Shown piece by piece: positions 37,747-46,109 of a stretch of DNA of 64,000 nucleotides. Each line of letters starts with the position of its first letter. Position 1 is the stretch's first letter. Under the pieces are notes generated by a model. That model was not told where the DNA came from. It did no database searches and worked only from the letters and a program-made list of their open reading frames with translations. Origin of the DNA: Methylococcales bacterium (GTDB lineage: Bacteria > Pseudomonadota > Gammaproteobacteria > Methylococcales > Methylomonadaceae). Location: assembly GCA_030654015.1 (NCBI GenBank), contig JAURYI010000076.1:1-64000 (forward strand), written 5' to 3'. Made by a program: the position numbers and the translations under genes.

Positions 37747-38586
37747 GAACCTGTTCAAAATTTACGTTAACTAAGTGATAATAGCGGGATGAGAAAAAGT
37801 TATCCCAGTGACATTAGTCGAGACCAGTTTGAACAGATTCGTGAACTATTGGAAAGTGCGAGAAAGAAGACGCGGCCGCGTCAAGTTGATTTGTACGATG
37901 TGTTTTGTGCGGTGCTGTACCTGCTGAAAAGTGGTTGTCAATGGCGGATGCTACCGAGTGATTTTCCGAAATGGCGGACAGTGCATCATTATTTTTCGCT
38001 GTGGAGTGAGAAACCAGAAGACAAAGACAGCCTGCTAGAACAGGCATTAAAAAAATCAGGTTGGCGTAGCGCGTACTAAACAGGGACGCAACGTCAAAAC
38101 AAGCTTTTGCATCGTTGATGGCCAAAGTGTGAAAAATACCGATTGCGCAAAACACAAAGGCTATGATGCAGGCAAGAAAGTCTCTGGCATCAAGCGGCAT
38201 ATTCTGGTCGATACACAGGGCTTACCTCATGCGATAGCGGTAACCACCGCTGACGTAACTGACCGTCAGGGGGCATTAAACGCCATCGGACAACACGCTG
38301 AGAATTTATCAGCCGTTTCGATCCTACTGACAGATGGCGGCTATACAGGACAGCCCTTTGCGGATGCCGTCTTGACACTGATCGGAGCGGAGGTACACGT
38401 CGTCAAACGCTCTGAACTGCCTACTTTTTCAGTCATTCCCAAACGCTGGGTGGTCGAAAGGTCATTTGCTTGGCTGGAAAAGTGTCGAAGGCTTTGGAAA
38501 AATACGGAACGATTACTCAACACCAGTCTGCAATTCGTCAATCTGGCTTTTTTGGCTTTGTTACTACGAAGATTTTGAACAGGTTC
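37747..38586 (+). mobile_element. IS5-family insertion sequence, 840 bases
   Basis: The ends carry inverted repeats GAACCTGTTCAAAAT (15 identical bases), flanked by a TAA direct repeat at 37744-37746 and 38587-38589, the target duplication expected for this family. Two overlapping-frame transposase pieces fill it. It landed in, or at the edge of, the already degraded helicase gene. Ends and flanks look undamaged, suggesting a recent insertion. The two-frame layout resembles the IS427 group. Confidence 0.92.
37789..38578 (+). CDS. IS5-family transposase in two frames (orfA 37789-38079, orfB visible to 38578)
   Basis: OrfA (96 residues) has the IS5 N-terminal domain (LYDVFCAVLYLLKSGCQWRMLPSDFPKWRTVHHYF). 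The DDE core continues in another frame: CIVDGQSVKN (first Asp), LLTDGGYTG (second Asp) and RWVVERSFAWLEKCRRLWKNTE (Glu). The frames can be joined at a run of seven A at 38049-38055; orfB's frame is open from just there. Slippage at this run could make a full-length enzyme, as is proposed for IS427-group elements. An ATG at 38129 would give only part of orfB. Whether fusion occurs is not visible. Confidence 0.88.
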
Positions 38587-38598
38587 TAAGAGGTATTA

Positions 38599-38919
38599 AT
38601 GACAATTTTAGAAGCACAGGCTAAGCGGTGGACAGATCCAGAAGCGCGGGCAAAGCAAGCGGCGAAAATTAAAGACTGGCAACCGTGGAAACAATCCACA
38701 GGCGCGAAAACAGAACAGGGTAAGGCTACCAGCTCAATGAACGCCTGTAAGGGCTACCAGCGGGCTATTTATCGCAATGAGCGGCGTATTATGTCGCACG
38801 GACTACGCGCTATTATTGCATTGAACAAATTACCCGAAGACCAACAGCCTAGGCATTTAGTGGCGGCTTGTTGGGAGTTATCGCATTATCTGGAAGGGGT
38901 AAGCAGTGGTAAGGGCTAA
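38599..38919 (+). CDS. small hypothetical protein with STGAKTxxGK motif
   Basis: 106 residues, very basic. It contains WKQSTGAKTEQGKATSSMNACKG, a version of the STGPKTxxGKxxSSxNAxKHG motif found in many small proteins of mobile elements and phages. A good ribosome site (AAGAGGT) lies just before the ATG, right beside the IS right end. The gene probably belongs to the degraded island. No function is known. Confidence 0.6.
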   Translation: MTILEAQAKRWTDPEARAKQAAKIKDWQPWKQSTGAKTEQGKATSSMNACKGYQRAIYRNERRIMSHGLRAIIALNKLPEDQQPRHLVAACWELSHYLEGVSSGKG

Positions 38920-39502
38920 ACGCGGCTAGAATCGCATTATTTAGCCCTTGCCTGAATTATCTGAGTCGCATTAAAAAGGGCGGCTAACTTTCACCCCTTA
39001 AAAAGAGTTTTTCCCGATAATAAAAGGCGGCTAACTTTCGGCACTATAAAAGAGTTTTTCGGTATCATAAAAGAGCGTGCTAACCCGAATTATCCAACGC
39101 TATAAAAAGAACGGTGTTGTTCTGTACAAATGCGTGATTTTACACTGTACATTCTAGTCAAGTATGTACATTAGAAAACTAAAGCCGCGCCACTGTAAGG
39201 CTACATAGTTTTTTTGTACCAGTGTTTAAATTCTGGTACACGCATTGGTACATATTTTATTCATGCACCAACGGTATTAAACCTTAATTATCTGAGTCGA
39301 TAAAAAACGTGCTGTTCTGCACAGGAAAAAACAAGTTTGGTTAAGCCTGTCATCAACGCGCCAGAATAGCGGCAATGATTGCAGGTAATTTGATTTTTTC
39401 GATATGCAGTCAATAACTTTCAAATGCTATCCCGATTGCTATCCCGAAACCGCTATTTTGAGTTTTTGCTAAAATCTTAATTTCATAACTTATTGATTTT
39501 AT
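38920..39502. repeat. repeat-rich non-coding stretch beside tRNA-Pro
   Basis: No convincing gene. TAAAA(A)G-type units recur every 21-34 bases (38972, 38999, 39021, 39047, 39068, 39102), with GGCGGCTAACTTTC twice (38979 and 39026) and AAAGAGTTTTTC twice. TGTAC/GTACA half-sites occur at 39123, 39146, 39164, 39215, 39234 and 39246; those at 39146/39164 and 39215/39234 form inverted pairs. A 12-base tandem repeat TGCTATCCCGAT lies at 39425-39448. Such arrays occur in control or recombination regions of integrative elements; here it may be a relic. Confidence 0.6.
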
Positions 39503-39579
39503 TGGTCGGAACGACAGGATTTGAACCTGCGACCCCTTGTCCCCCAGACAAGTGCGCTACCAAGCTGCGCTACGCTCCG
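39503..39579 (-). tRNA. tRNA-Pro (GGG)
   Basis: 77 bases with encoded CCA. The acceptor stem CGGAGCG pairs with CGTTCCG (one G-U), discriminator A. The anticodon stem CTTGT/ACAAG holds loop CTGGGGG, anticodon GGG, reading CCC/CCU proline codons. The T arm is CGCAGGTTCAAATCCTGT-like and intact. Its 3' end faces the repeat-rich island, as is usual for tRNA integration sites. Confidence 0.95.
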
Positions 39580-39606
39580 ATTATTTTTTTGGTGATTTTA
39601 TTGAAT

Positions 39607-39626
39607 GAGATTGTGAACACAATCTC
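39607..39626. terminator. small hairpin upstream of tRNA-Pro
   Basis: GAGATTGTG and CACAATCTC form a perfect nine-base stem with a two-base loop, between merR and the tRNA. It may be a processing or pausing structure in the tRNA leader. Confidence 0.4.
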
Positions 39627-39638
39627 TGGTAAAGCAAG

Positions 39639-39664
39639 AGGGCGGATTATACAGCATCCGCCCT
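39639..39664 (-). terminator. hairpin downstream of merR, overlapping a tRNA promoter -10
   Basis: AGGGCGGAT and ATCCGCCCT form a nine-base stem 12 bases after the merR stop. On the minus strand its loop side contains TATAAT (39651-39646) followed by a GC-rich CCGCCC, the discriminator type of stringently controlled tRNA promoters. It could therefore both end the pheST-ihfA-merR transcript and start the tRNA-Pro transcript. Confidence 0.55.
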
Positions 39665-39675
39665 GTTTTTGTAGC

Positions 39676-40026
39676 TTATTTTAGTAATTCTAAAATATCT
39701 TCGAGATCGGCGACCATTTGATGAATAAGCTGTTTGGTGATGGTGGCATTGTCTTTGTTGTCATCACTGCTTAAATGCGCTCGTGCGCCGCCGATGGTGT
39801 AGCCTTGTTCGTAGAGTAGTGAACGAATTTGCCGTATCATCAGCACATCATGACGCTGATAATAGCGGCGATTACCGCGTCTTTTTATGGGGCTGAGTTC
39901 GGTGAATTCTTGCTCCCAATAGCGCAGTACATGAGGCTTGACTCCGCACAATTCACTGACTTCACCAATGGTGAAATACCGTTTTGCGGGAATGACGGGC
40001 AAATCATTATTACTCGGATCCAACAT
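39676..40026 (-). CDS. MerR-family regulator downstream of ihfA
   Basis: 116 residues. The helix-turn-helix [25 protein letters not shown] and wing [32 protein letters not shown] are MerR type; a short helical tail lacks metal-binding cysteines. This small regulator follows ihfA in many gammaproteobacteria; its target is not settled. It overlaps ihfA by 17 bases and belongs to the pheS-pheT-ihfA operon. Confidence 0.88.
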   Translation of the reverse strand: MLDPSNNDLPVIPAKRYFTIGEVSELCGVKPHVLRYWEQEFTELSPIKRRGNRRYYQRHDVLMIRQIRSLLYEQGYTIGGARAHLSSDDNKDNATITKQLIHQMVADLEDILELLK

Positions 40027-40306
40027 ACGCTTCTACTCGGGCTTTTAGTTTTTGACCTGAACGGAATGTTACCACACGCCGTGCTGTAATGGGTATTTCT
40101 TCGCCTGTTTTTGGATTTCTTCCCGGCCGACTGCTTTTGTCGCGCAGTTCGAATTTACCAAACCCAGAGATTTTTACTTGCTTTCCTTGTTCTAGGGAGC
40201 TTTTGATTTCTTCAAAAAAGAACTCCACCATGTCTTTTGCTTCGCGTTTGTTTAAGCCTAGCTCGTCAAACAAGGTTTCCGCAAAATCTGCTTTTGTTAA
40301 TGCCAT
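40010..40306 (-). CDS. ihfA: integration host factor subunit alpha
   Basis: 98 residues. [32 protein letters not shown] and [41 protein letters not shown] are the IhfA pattern, including the DNA-intercalating Pro in [10 protein letters not shown]. With IhfB it bends DNA at specific sites for recombination, replication and transcription. It starts three bases after pheT, the usual gammaproteobacterial arrangement. Confidence 0.96.
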   Translation of the reverse strand: MALTKADFAETLFDELGLNKREAKDMVEFFFEEIKSSLEQGKQVKISGFGKFELRDKSSRPGRNPKTGEEIPITARRVVTFRSGQKLKARVEAYVGSE

Positions 40307-40309
40307 GAA

Positions 40310-42685
40310 TCAATCTCTCAATTTTGCGCCCGTTTTCTGGGTCAATGTGTCTAACAACGTGCTAACTATAGCATCTATTTCTGAATCTGTAAGGGTTTGC
40401 ACGTCATTTTGTAGGGTTATGCTCAATGCCACACTTTTACAGCCTTCTGCTACGCCTTTGCCGCGATATATGTCAAATACGACCACATCTTGCAGCATAG
40501 GTTCATTGCTGTTTTTAATGCAGTCAATCAACTGGTTGGCGGTGATGTCGTCATTGACCAACAAAGCTAAATCGCGGCGTACTGATGGGTATTTGGACAG
40601 CGATTTGAATTTAGCAGGGGTTTTATTCAACACTAAATCTTGTGCCAGTTCAAATAAAAATACTTGGCTGTCAAAGCCCAGTTGTTTTTCCAGATTAGGA
40701 TGCAGCATCCCTAACCAGCCGATACTTTGCCCGTCTTTGTTGCGTATTTCAGCGGTTTGGTACGGGTGCAGGGCGGTTTGTTCTGCGGGTACAAACTGCA
40801 CTTCACAACCAGTTAAACCGAATAAGGCTTCTACGTCAGCTTTAACATCAAAGAAATCGACTTTGCGGGTTTTTTCGCCCCATTGTTCGGTGTACGCGCT
40901 GCCTAAGGCTAAACCTGCGAGCATTTTTTCCTGCTGGGTTTCGCCGTCTCTTTGCACGAAACGCAAGCCTGTTTCAAATAAACGCACGCGGTTTTGTTGG
41001 CGGTTGGTGTTGTGTAATGCTGCTTTGATTAAGCCACACCATAAGGTGGTGCGCATCACTGCCATATCAGCAGAAATGGGATTTTTTAAGCGTACTACTT
41101 CATCATTCGGCGCGATGGTTTGTTGAATGTCTTCATCGACAAAGCTGTAGGTGATGGCTTCTTGATAGCCTCTATCAACGAATAAATCTTTGACTCGGTC
41201 GAGTTCTAACACGCTTTCAGTGGCTAAACCTAATGAAGAGCGCATGAGTAAACTGCTGTTAGGCAAGTTGTTATAGCCCACAATGCGAGCGATTTCTTCG
41301 ATTAAATCGGCTTCGATAGCAATGTCAAAACGAAAGCCTGTGGGTTTGACTTTCCAGCCGTCGGCTAGGGTTTCTACAGCCAGACCCAAGCGTTGAAAAA
41401 TCGACACCACGCGCTCATCGGCAATGGCAATACCTAAGGTTTTTTCCAGACGTTGTTTTCTTAACAATACAGCATCACGGTTGGGTAATGTCGCTTCTGT
41501 AGTGACTTCGGTAATTGCACCGACGCTGCCACCTGCAATATCGACAATCAGTTGCGTCGCACGTTCGATAGCGCGGGCTTGCAAAGTGAAATCCACGCCG
41601 CGTTCAAAACGGTGTGAGGAATCAGTATGCAAACCGAAAGAACGCGCTTTGCCTGCGATGGTTTGCGGGGTGAAAAACGCGCATTCTAAGAAAATGTCTG
41701 ACGTGCTGTCGCTCACCGCTGATTCACTGCCGCCCATGACACCCGCTAAGGCGAGAGCTTGATTATCGTCAGCAATGACTAACGATTCAGTATCGAGTTT
41801 GATGGTTTGCCCGTTTAATAACGCCAACTCTTCATCGGCTTGCGCATAACGCACGGTGATACCGCCTGATAATTTAGCGGCATCAAAGGCGTGTAGCGGT
41901 TGCCCTAATTCGATTAACACATAGTTAGTGACATCAACTACTGCGCCTAAACTGCGCACACCTGAACGGCGTAGACGTTCCTGCATCCATAACGGCGTTT
42001 CGGCTTGTGGATTAACGCCTTTGATTAAACGACCTAAATAACGCGGGCAGGCTTCGGGGGCGTTTACACTGACGGTTAATGATTCAGCATGAGCAACCGC
42101 GCTGTTATCAAACTGCGTTGCTGTCCAGTCCATTTCATTTAATACCGCAACTTCACGCGCAATACCTTCCACGCTTAAGCAATCGGCACGATTCGGCGTT
42201 AAATCGACTTCAATAATCGAATCATTGAGCGATAAATAGTCACGAATATCCACGCCGACAGGTGCGTCATCTGCCAGTTCCATCAAACCGTTGGCATCGG
42301 CGGCAAGTCCGAGTTCTTTTTCAGAACACAGCATTCCAAACGATTCCACGCCGCGCAATTTGGATTTTTTGATTTTAAAATCTTGGGGTAATACCGCGCC
42401 GCATAACGCCGCTGGAATTTTCAAACCCACGCGCACATTCGCCGCGCCGCAAACAATTTGCAGAGGTTCTGCTTCACCGACATTGACACGGCACACGCGC
42501 AATTTATCCGCGTCTGGGTGTTTTTCCATGTCGATAACTTCACCGACCACGACACCGCTGAATACTGCCGCCGCTGGTTCTACGGAATCAACTTCCAAGC
42601 CTGCCATTGTTAATTGCGCGACCAATTCATCGGTCGTGACGGCTGGATTTACATACGTTCTTAACCATGTTTCACTGATTTTCAT
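40310..42685 (-). CDS. pheT: phenylalanyl-tRNA synthetase beta subunit
   Basis: 791 residues, normal length. Order: N-terminal EMAP-like tRNA-binding domain (about 40-150, GEVIDMEKHPDADKLRVCRVNVG), B3/B4 editing region (about 210-390, GVRSLGAVVDVTNYVLIELGQPLHAFDAAKL), B5 (about 400-470), and C-terminal anticodon-binding FDX-ACB domain (KFKSLSKYPSVRRDLALLV). It pairs with PheS as alpha2-beta2 to charge tRNA-Phe and remove mischarged tyrosine. Thirteen bases separate it from pheS. Confidence 0.97.
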   Translation of the reverse strand: MKISETWLRTYVNPAVTTDELVAQLTMAGLEVDSVEPAAAVFSGVVVGEVIDMEKHPDADKLRVCRVNVGEAEPLQIVCGAANVRVGLKIPAALCGAVLPQDFKIKKSKLRGVESFGMLCSEKELGLAADANGLMELADDAPVGVDIRDYLSLNDSIIEVDLTPNRADCLSVEGIAREVAVLNEMDWTATQFDNSAVAHAESLTVSVNAPEACPRYLGRLIKGVNPQAETPLWMQERLRRSGVRSLGAVVDVTNYVLIELGQPLHAFDAAKLSGGITVRYAQADEELALLNGQTIKLDTESLVIADDNQALALAGVMGGSESAVSDSTSDIFLECAFFTPQTIAGKARSFGLHTDSSHRFERGVDFTLQARAIERATQLIVDIAGGSVGAITEVTTEATLPNRDAVLLRKQRLEKTLGIAIADERVVSIFQRLGLAVETLADGWKVKPTGFRFDIAIEADLIEEIARIVGYNNLPNSSLLMRSSLGLATESVLELDRVKDLFVDRGYQEAITYSFVDEDIQQTIAPNDEVVRLKNPISADMAVMRTTLWCGLIKAALHNTNRQQNRVRLFETGLRFVQRDGETQQEKMLAGLALGSAYTEQWGEKTRKVDFFDVKADVEALFGLTGCEVQFVPAEQTALHPYQTAEIRNKDGQSIGWLGMLHPNLEKQLGFDSQVFLFELAQDLVLNKTPAKFKSLSKYPSVRRDLALLVNDDITANQLIDCIKNSNEPMLQDVVVFDIYRGKGVAEGCKSVALSITLQNDVQTLTDSEIDAIVSTLLDTLTQKTGAKLRD

Positions 42686-42698
42686 GATGACTTCCCTG

Positions 42699-43757
<1,059 letters not shown>

Positions 43758-43777
43758 TTATCACGGGATGGCGACAT

Positions 43778-43810
43778 AAACCTGCGAGGTTTTAAAAACC
43801 TCGCAGGTTT
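43778..43810. repeat. perfect-arm palindrome between flavin reductase and pheS
   Basis: AAACCTGCGAGGTTT and its complement flank a short A/T loop, giving 14-15-base arms. It could stop transcripts of the flavin reductase gene's upstream neighbour or act as a dispersed repeat; CCTGCGAGGTTTT-type palindromes are common repeats in many genomes. It is three bases from the flavin reductase stop. Confidence 0.7.
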
Positions 43811-43813
43811 GGG

Positions 43814-44284
43814 CTAGGCATACAGTTCATCACTACCATCCATGTCGCCTGTTTGGTTGTACAACAACGGTTTGCCTTGATTAAGAATCGCCCCTGCAAT
43901 CACGTTGCACACCACGATTTTATGATCGCCCGCTTCGGTATCATGACTGACCTGACAATCAAAATACGCCAGCGCGTCCGCCAATACGGGCGCGGTCGAT
44001 AAACCTTGTTGCCACACAAAGCCTGCCATTTTGTCTTTATCGTGTGAACGACCAAAATGCTCGGCAATGCGCATTTGATGTTCTCCCAACACATTGACGG
44101 TACACACGCCGCCTTCTTGCAACAGGCTGTAAGAATAATGCTCGGGGTTAATGCTGATTGCCAATAACGGCGGATCAAACGATACCTGCATCACCCACGC
44201 GGCAGTGAATGCGTTGTGATGTACGCCGTCACTGACGGCGACCACATACACGCCGTGCGTCAACTGCTTAAATAACTCATTCAT
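43814..44284 (-). CDS. flavin reductase-like FMN-binding protein
   Basis: 156 residues with the flavin-reductase fold: [44 protein letters not shown] is the N-terminal FMN site, [11 protein letters not shown] and [21 protein letters not shown] follow. These proteins use NAD(P)H to reduce FMN or serve as flavoprotein partners. The start overlaps nadC's stop by four bases, so it is translated with an NAD biosynthesis gene; a direct link is not established. Confidence 0.88.
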   Translation of the reverse strand: MNELFKQLTHGVYVVAVSDGVHHNAFTAAWVMQVSFDPPLLAISINPEHYSYSLLQEGGVCTVNVLGEHQMRIAEHFGRSHDKDKMAGFVWQQGLSTAPVLADALAYFDCQVSHDTEAGDHKIVVCNVIAGAILNQGKPLLYNQTGDMDGSDELYA

Positions 44285-45117
44285 GATTGAAACGCCAGTT
44301 TGATGCGCATTGATAAATCCACCGCTTTGATGTGTTTGGTCAACGCGCCTATGGAAATAAAATCCACGCCTGTGTCGGCAATGGTGCGGATATTGGTTAA
44401 ATCAATATTACCCGAAGCCTCCAGTTCTACGCTACCTTGTGTTAAGGCAACGGCGGTGCGTAAATCGTCCAGACTAAAATTATCGAGCATTATACGGTCG
44501 GGCGCGGCGGCGAGTGCTTCCTGTAATTGGTCAAGCGATTCAACCTCCACTTCCACCGCCACGGTGCTGAGTTCACGCGCGGTCTGTACCGCTTTAGCAA
44601 TCGAACCTGCCGCCATAATGTGATTTTCTTTGATTAACACGCCGTCATACAAGCCGATACGGTGGTTATAACAGCCGCCGCACTTCACCGCGTATTTTTG
44701 CGCATCACGCAGGGCGGGAATAGTTTTACGGGTATCCAATACTTTGCACCTTGTACCTTGTACCTCCTCAGCATATTGTCTGGCAACGGTTGCCGTTGCT
44801 GATAAGGTTTGTAATAAATTTAACGCGGTGCGCTCACCTGTCAATAACGCTCTGGCAGAACCTTGGAGTTTACACAGCAAGGTATTTTTAGCTACGTTGT
44901 CGCCGTCCTGAACCTGCCAGTCAATCTGAATATCAGGATTCAATTGTTTAAACACCGCATCAAACCACGCCTGACCGCACAGCACCATGTCTTCACGCGT
45001 AATCACTTCCGCTTCGGCATAAGTGGCTTCTGGAATAATCGCGGCGGTAATGTCGCCTGTGCCGATGTCTTCGGCGAGATAAGGCGTGATGTCGATGGTT
45101 TTTTGTAGGCTATTCAT
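44281..45117 (-). CDS. nadC: nicotinate-nucleotide pyrophosphorylase (carboxylating)
   Basis: About 278 residues from the ATG at 45117; an in-frame ATG four codons earlier is possible. [70 protein letters not shown] and [11 protein letters not shown] are quinolinate phosphoribosyltransferase motifs holding the PRPP and quinolinate contacts. It makes nicotinate mononucleotide from quinolinate in de novo NAD synthesis. It forms an operon with the flavin reductase. Confidence 0.96.
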   Translation of the reverse strand: MNSLQKTIDITPYLAEDIGTGDITAAIIPEATYAEAEVITREDMVLCGQAWFDAVFKQLNPDIQIDWQVQDGDNVAKNTLLCKLQGSARALLTGERTALNLLQTLSATATVARQYAEEVQGTRCKVLDTRKTIPALRDAQKYAVKCGGCYNHRIGLYDGVLIKENHIMAAGSIAKAVQTARELSTVAVEVEVESLDQLQEALAAAPDRIMLDNFSLDDLRTAVALTQGSVELEASGNIDLTNIRTIADTGVDFISIGALTKHIKAVDLSMRIKLAFQS

Positions 45118-45167
45118 AAGGGGAATCATCTAGTTATTAAGTATGTAGTAATAAGTTTGCGTGTGTT

Positions 45168-45212
45168 TGGAGTGCAAGCTACGCTTGCAAGTCAGGCGAA
45201 GCCTGACCTCCA
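45168..45212. repeat. three-way-junction-like palindromic element
   Basis: Outer arms TGGAG and CTCCA enclose two adjacent perfect hairpins: TGCAAGC-TAC-GCTTGCA and GTCAGGC-GAA-GCCTGAC. The design is compact and probably a dispersed repeat copy (REP/MITE-like) upstream of nadC. Confidence 0.75.
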
Positions 45213-45287
45213 GTGTTCAGCAATACATCCTGATTTATTGCTAAGAACTTATTGATAACCCCACTATATTGAGCGGCTCTGTTGATG

Positions 45288-45830
45288 TCAATTTTCCACA
45301 ACGTGTTTTATCGCTGACCACGCGCTGAGTTTTTGCTCAACCGTTAAACTTGCCATCGCAGGACTGGTAGACGGCAAGCGCGTACACGCCACCATCTGCC
45401 ATTGCTGGGCAAGCGTCGGCTTAACACGTTTATGGTATTCCTGATACGCACAACTGCCGTTGAAAAAAATATGTTGTATGTGCCGATGTTCGGCAAAAAA
45501 AACTGCAAAATCATTGCTGATAATGGACGCATTACTAATACGACTGTCCAAACTGCCCTCACGTTCACACCGTTGAATCACATCCCACAGAGCAAGTTTA
45601 TGTTGTTGTAACGCCAGCAATCTATCGGCATAAGCCATATCCGCATTAAAACCAAACAACTGTGCCATTACTTTCCAGAACGCATTACGCGGATGCGCAT
45701 AATACTGATGCTGCGCCAATGACAGTGTACTGGGCATAGAACCGAGGATTAATACCCGCGCATCGGCACGAGCAACAGGTGCAAAGCTGATTAGCTCATC
45801 AGGGTTTTGTGTGGGTTTTTCTGTATTCAC
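45288..45830 (-). CDS. DNA-deoxyinosine glycosylase (uracil-DNA glycosylase superfamily)
   Basis: 180 residues. SFAPVARADARVLILGSMPSTLSLAQHQYYAHPRNAFWKVMAQLFG is the signature of the hypoxanthine-DNA glycosylase branch of the UDG superfamily; FFNGSCAYQEYHK and LPSTSPAMASL are the later motifs. It removes deaminated adenine (hypoxanthine) from DNA. It stands alone on the minus strand, with a 158-base repeat-bearing spacer to nadC. Confidence 0.88.
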   Translation of the reverse strand: MNTEKPTQNPDELISFAPVARADARVLILGSMPSTLSLAQHQYYAHPRNAFWKVMAQLFGFNADMAYADRLLALQQHKLALWDVIQRCEREGSLDSRISNASIISNDFAVFFAEHRHIQHIFFNGSCAYQEYHKRVKPTLAQQWQMVACTRLPSTSPAMASLTVEQKLSAWSAIKHVVEN

Positions 45831-45857
45831 TCTGAATCGCGGGATATTGGCAGTTAA

Positions 45858-45920
45858 GTAGGGTGCGCTGTGCGTCCGTTAAATCGCTAATTATGGAAAG
45901 GTACGCACAGCGTACCCTAC
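45858..45920. repeat. imperfect inverted repeat (18-base arms)
   Basis: GTAGGGTGCGCTGTGCGT (45858-45875) and its complement with one mismatch (45903-45920) surround 27 bases. This type of GTAGGGTGCG repeat is common as a small non-coding element. It lies exactly where the PIN gene loses its N-terminus. Confidence 0.75.
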
Positions 45921-46093
45921 ACGACTTACCGCTCATTCGTAACCCCGACGATCAAAAATTTTTAATTTTAGCGGTAGTCGGACAAGCTGAAGTATTAGTC
46001 ACAGGCGATGCCGATATTCTCGCCATTCAATCCAGTTTTCACACACCACCGATTATGACCTTAGCTGAGTATAAGGATTGGTTAAAGTTATAA
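45863..46093 (+). pseudogene. C-terminal fragment of a PIN-domain toxin (VapC-like)
   Basis: The readable part, LPLIRNPDDQKFLILAVVGQAEVLVTGDADILAIQ, is the second half of a PIN nuclease, with the acidic cluster DPDD-like and TGDADIL. A normal protein is about 135 residues; the N-terminal half with the first catalytic Asp is absent and the frame runs into the inverted repeat. No antitoxin gene is adjacent. It is probably inactive. Confidence 0.75.
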
Positions 46094-46109
46094 AAGCGGC
46101 AGCGAAAGT

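Noticed and set aside
38920-39502. CRISPR array near tRNA-Pro
   Set aside because: Repeats are short, uneven and degenerate, with no constant 23-47-base repeat and no cas gene in the window.
39493-39684. Open frame of 63 codons across tRNA-Pro
   Set aside because: It lies over the tRNA gene and its product has the familiar RNA-derived phrase [24 protein letters not shown], a well-known false annotation.
40089-41126. 345-codon frame opposite pheT and ihfA
   Set aside because: It is the mirror of conserved pheT coding, is Ser/Cys-rich, and has no recognizable domain; the size is only due to codon bias.
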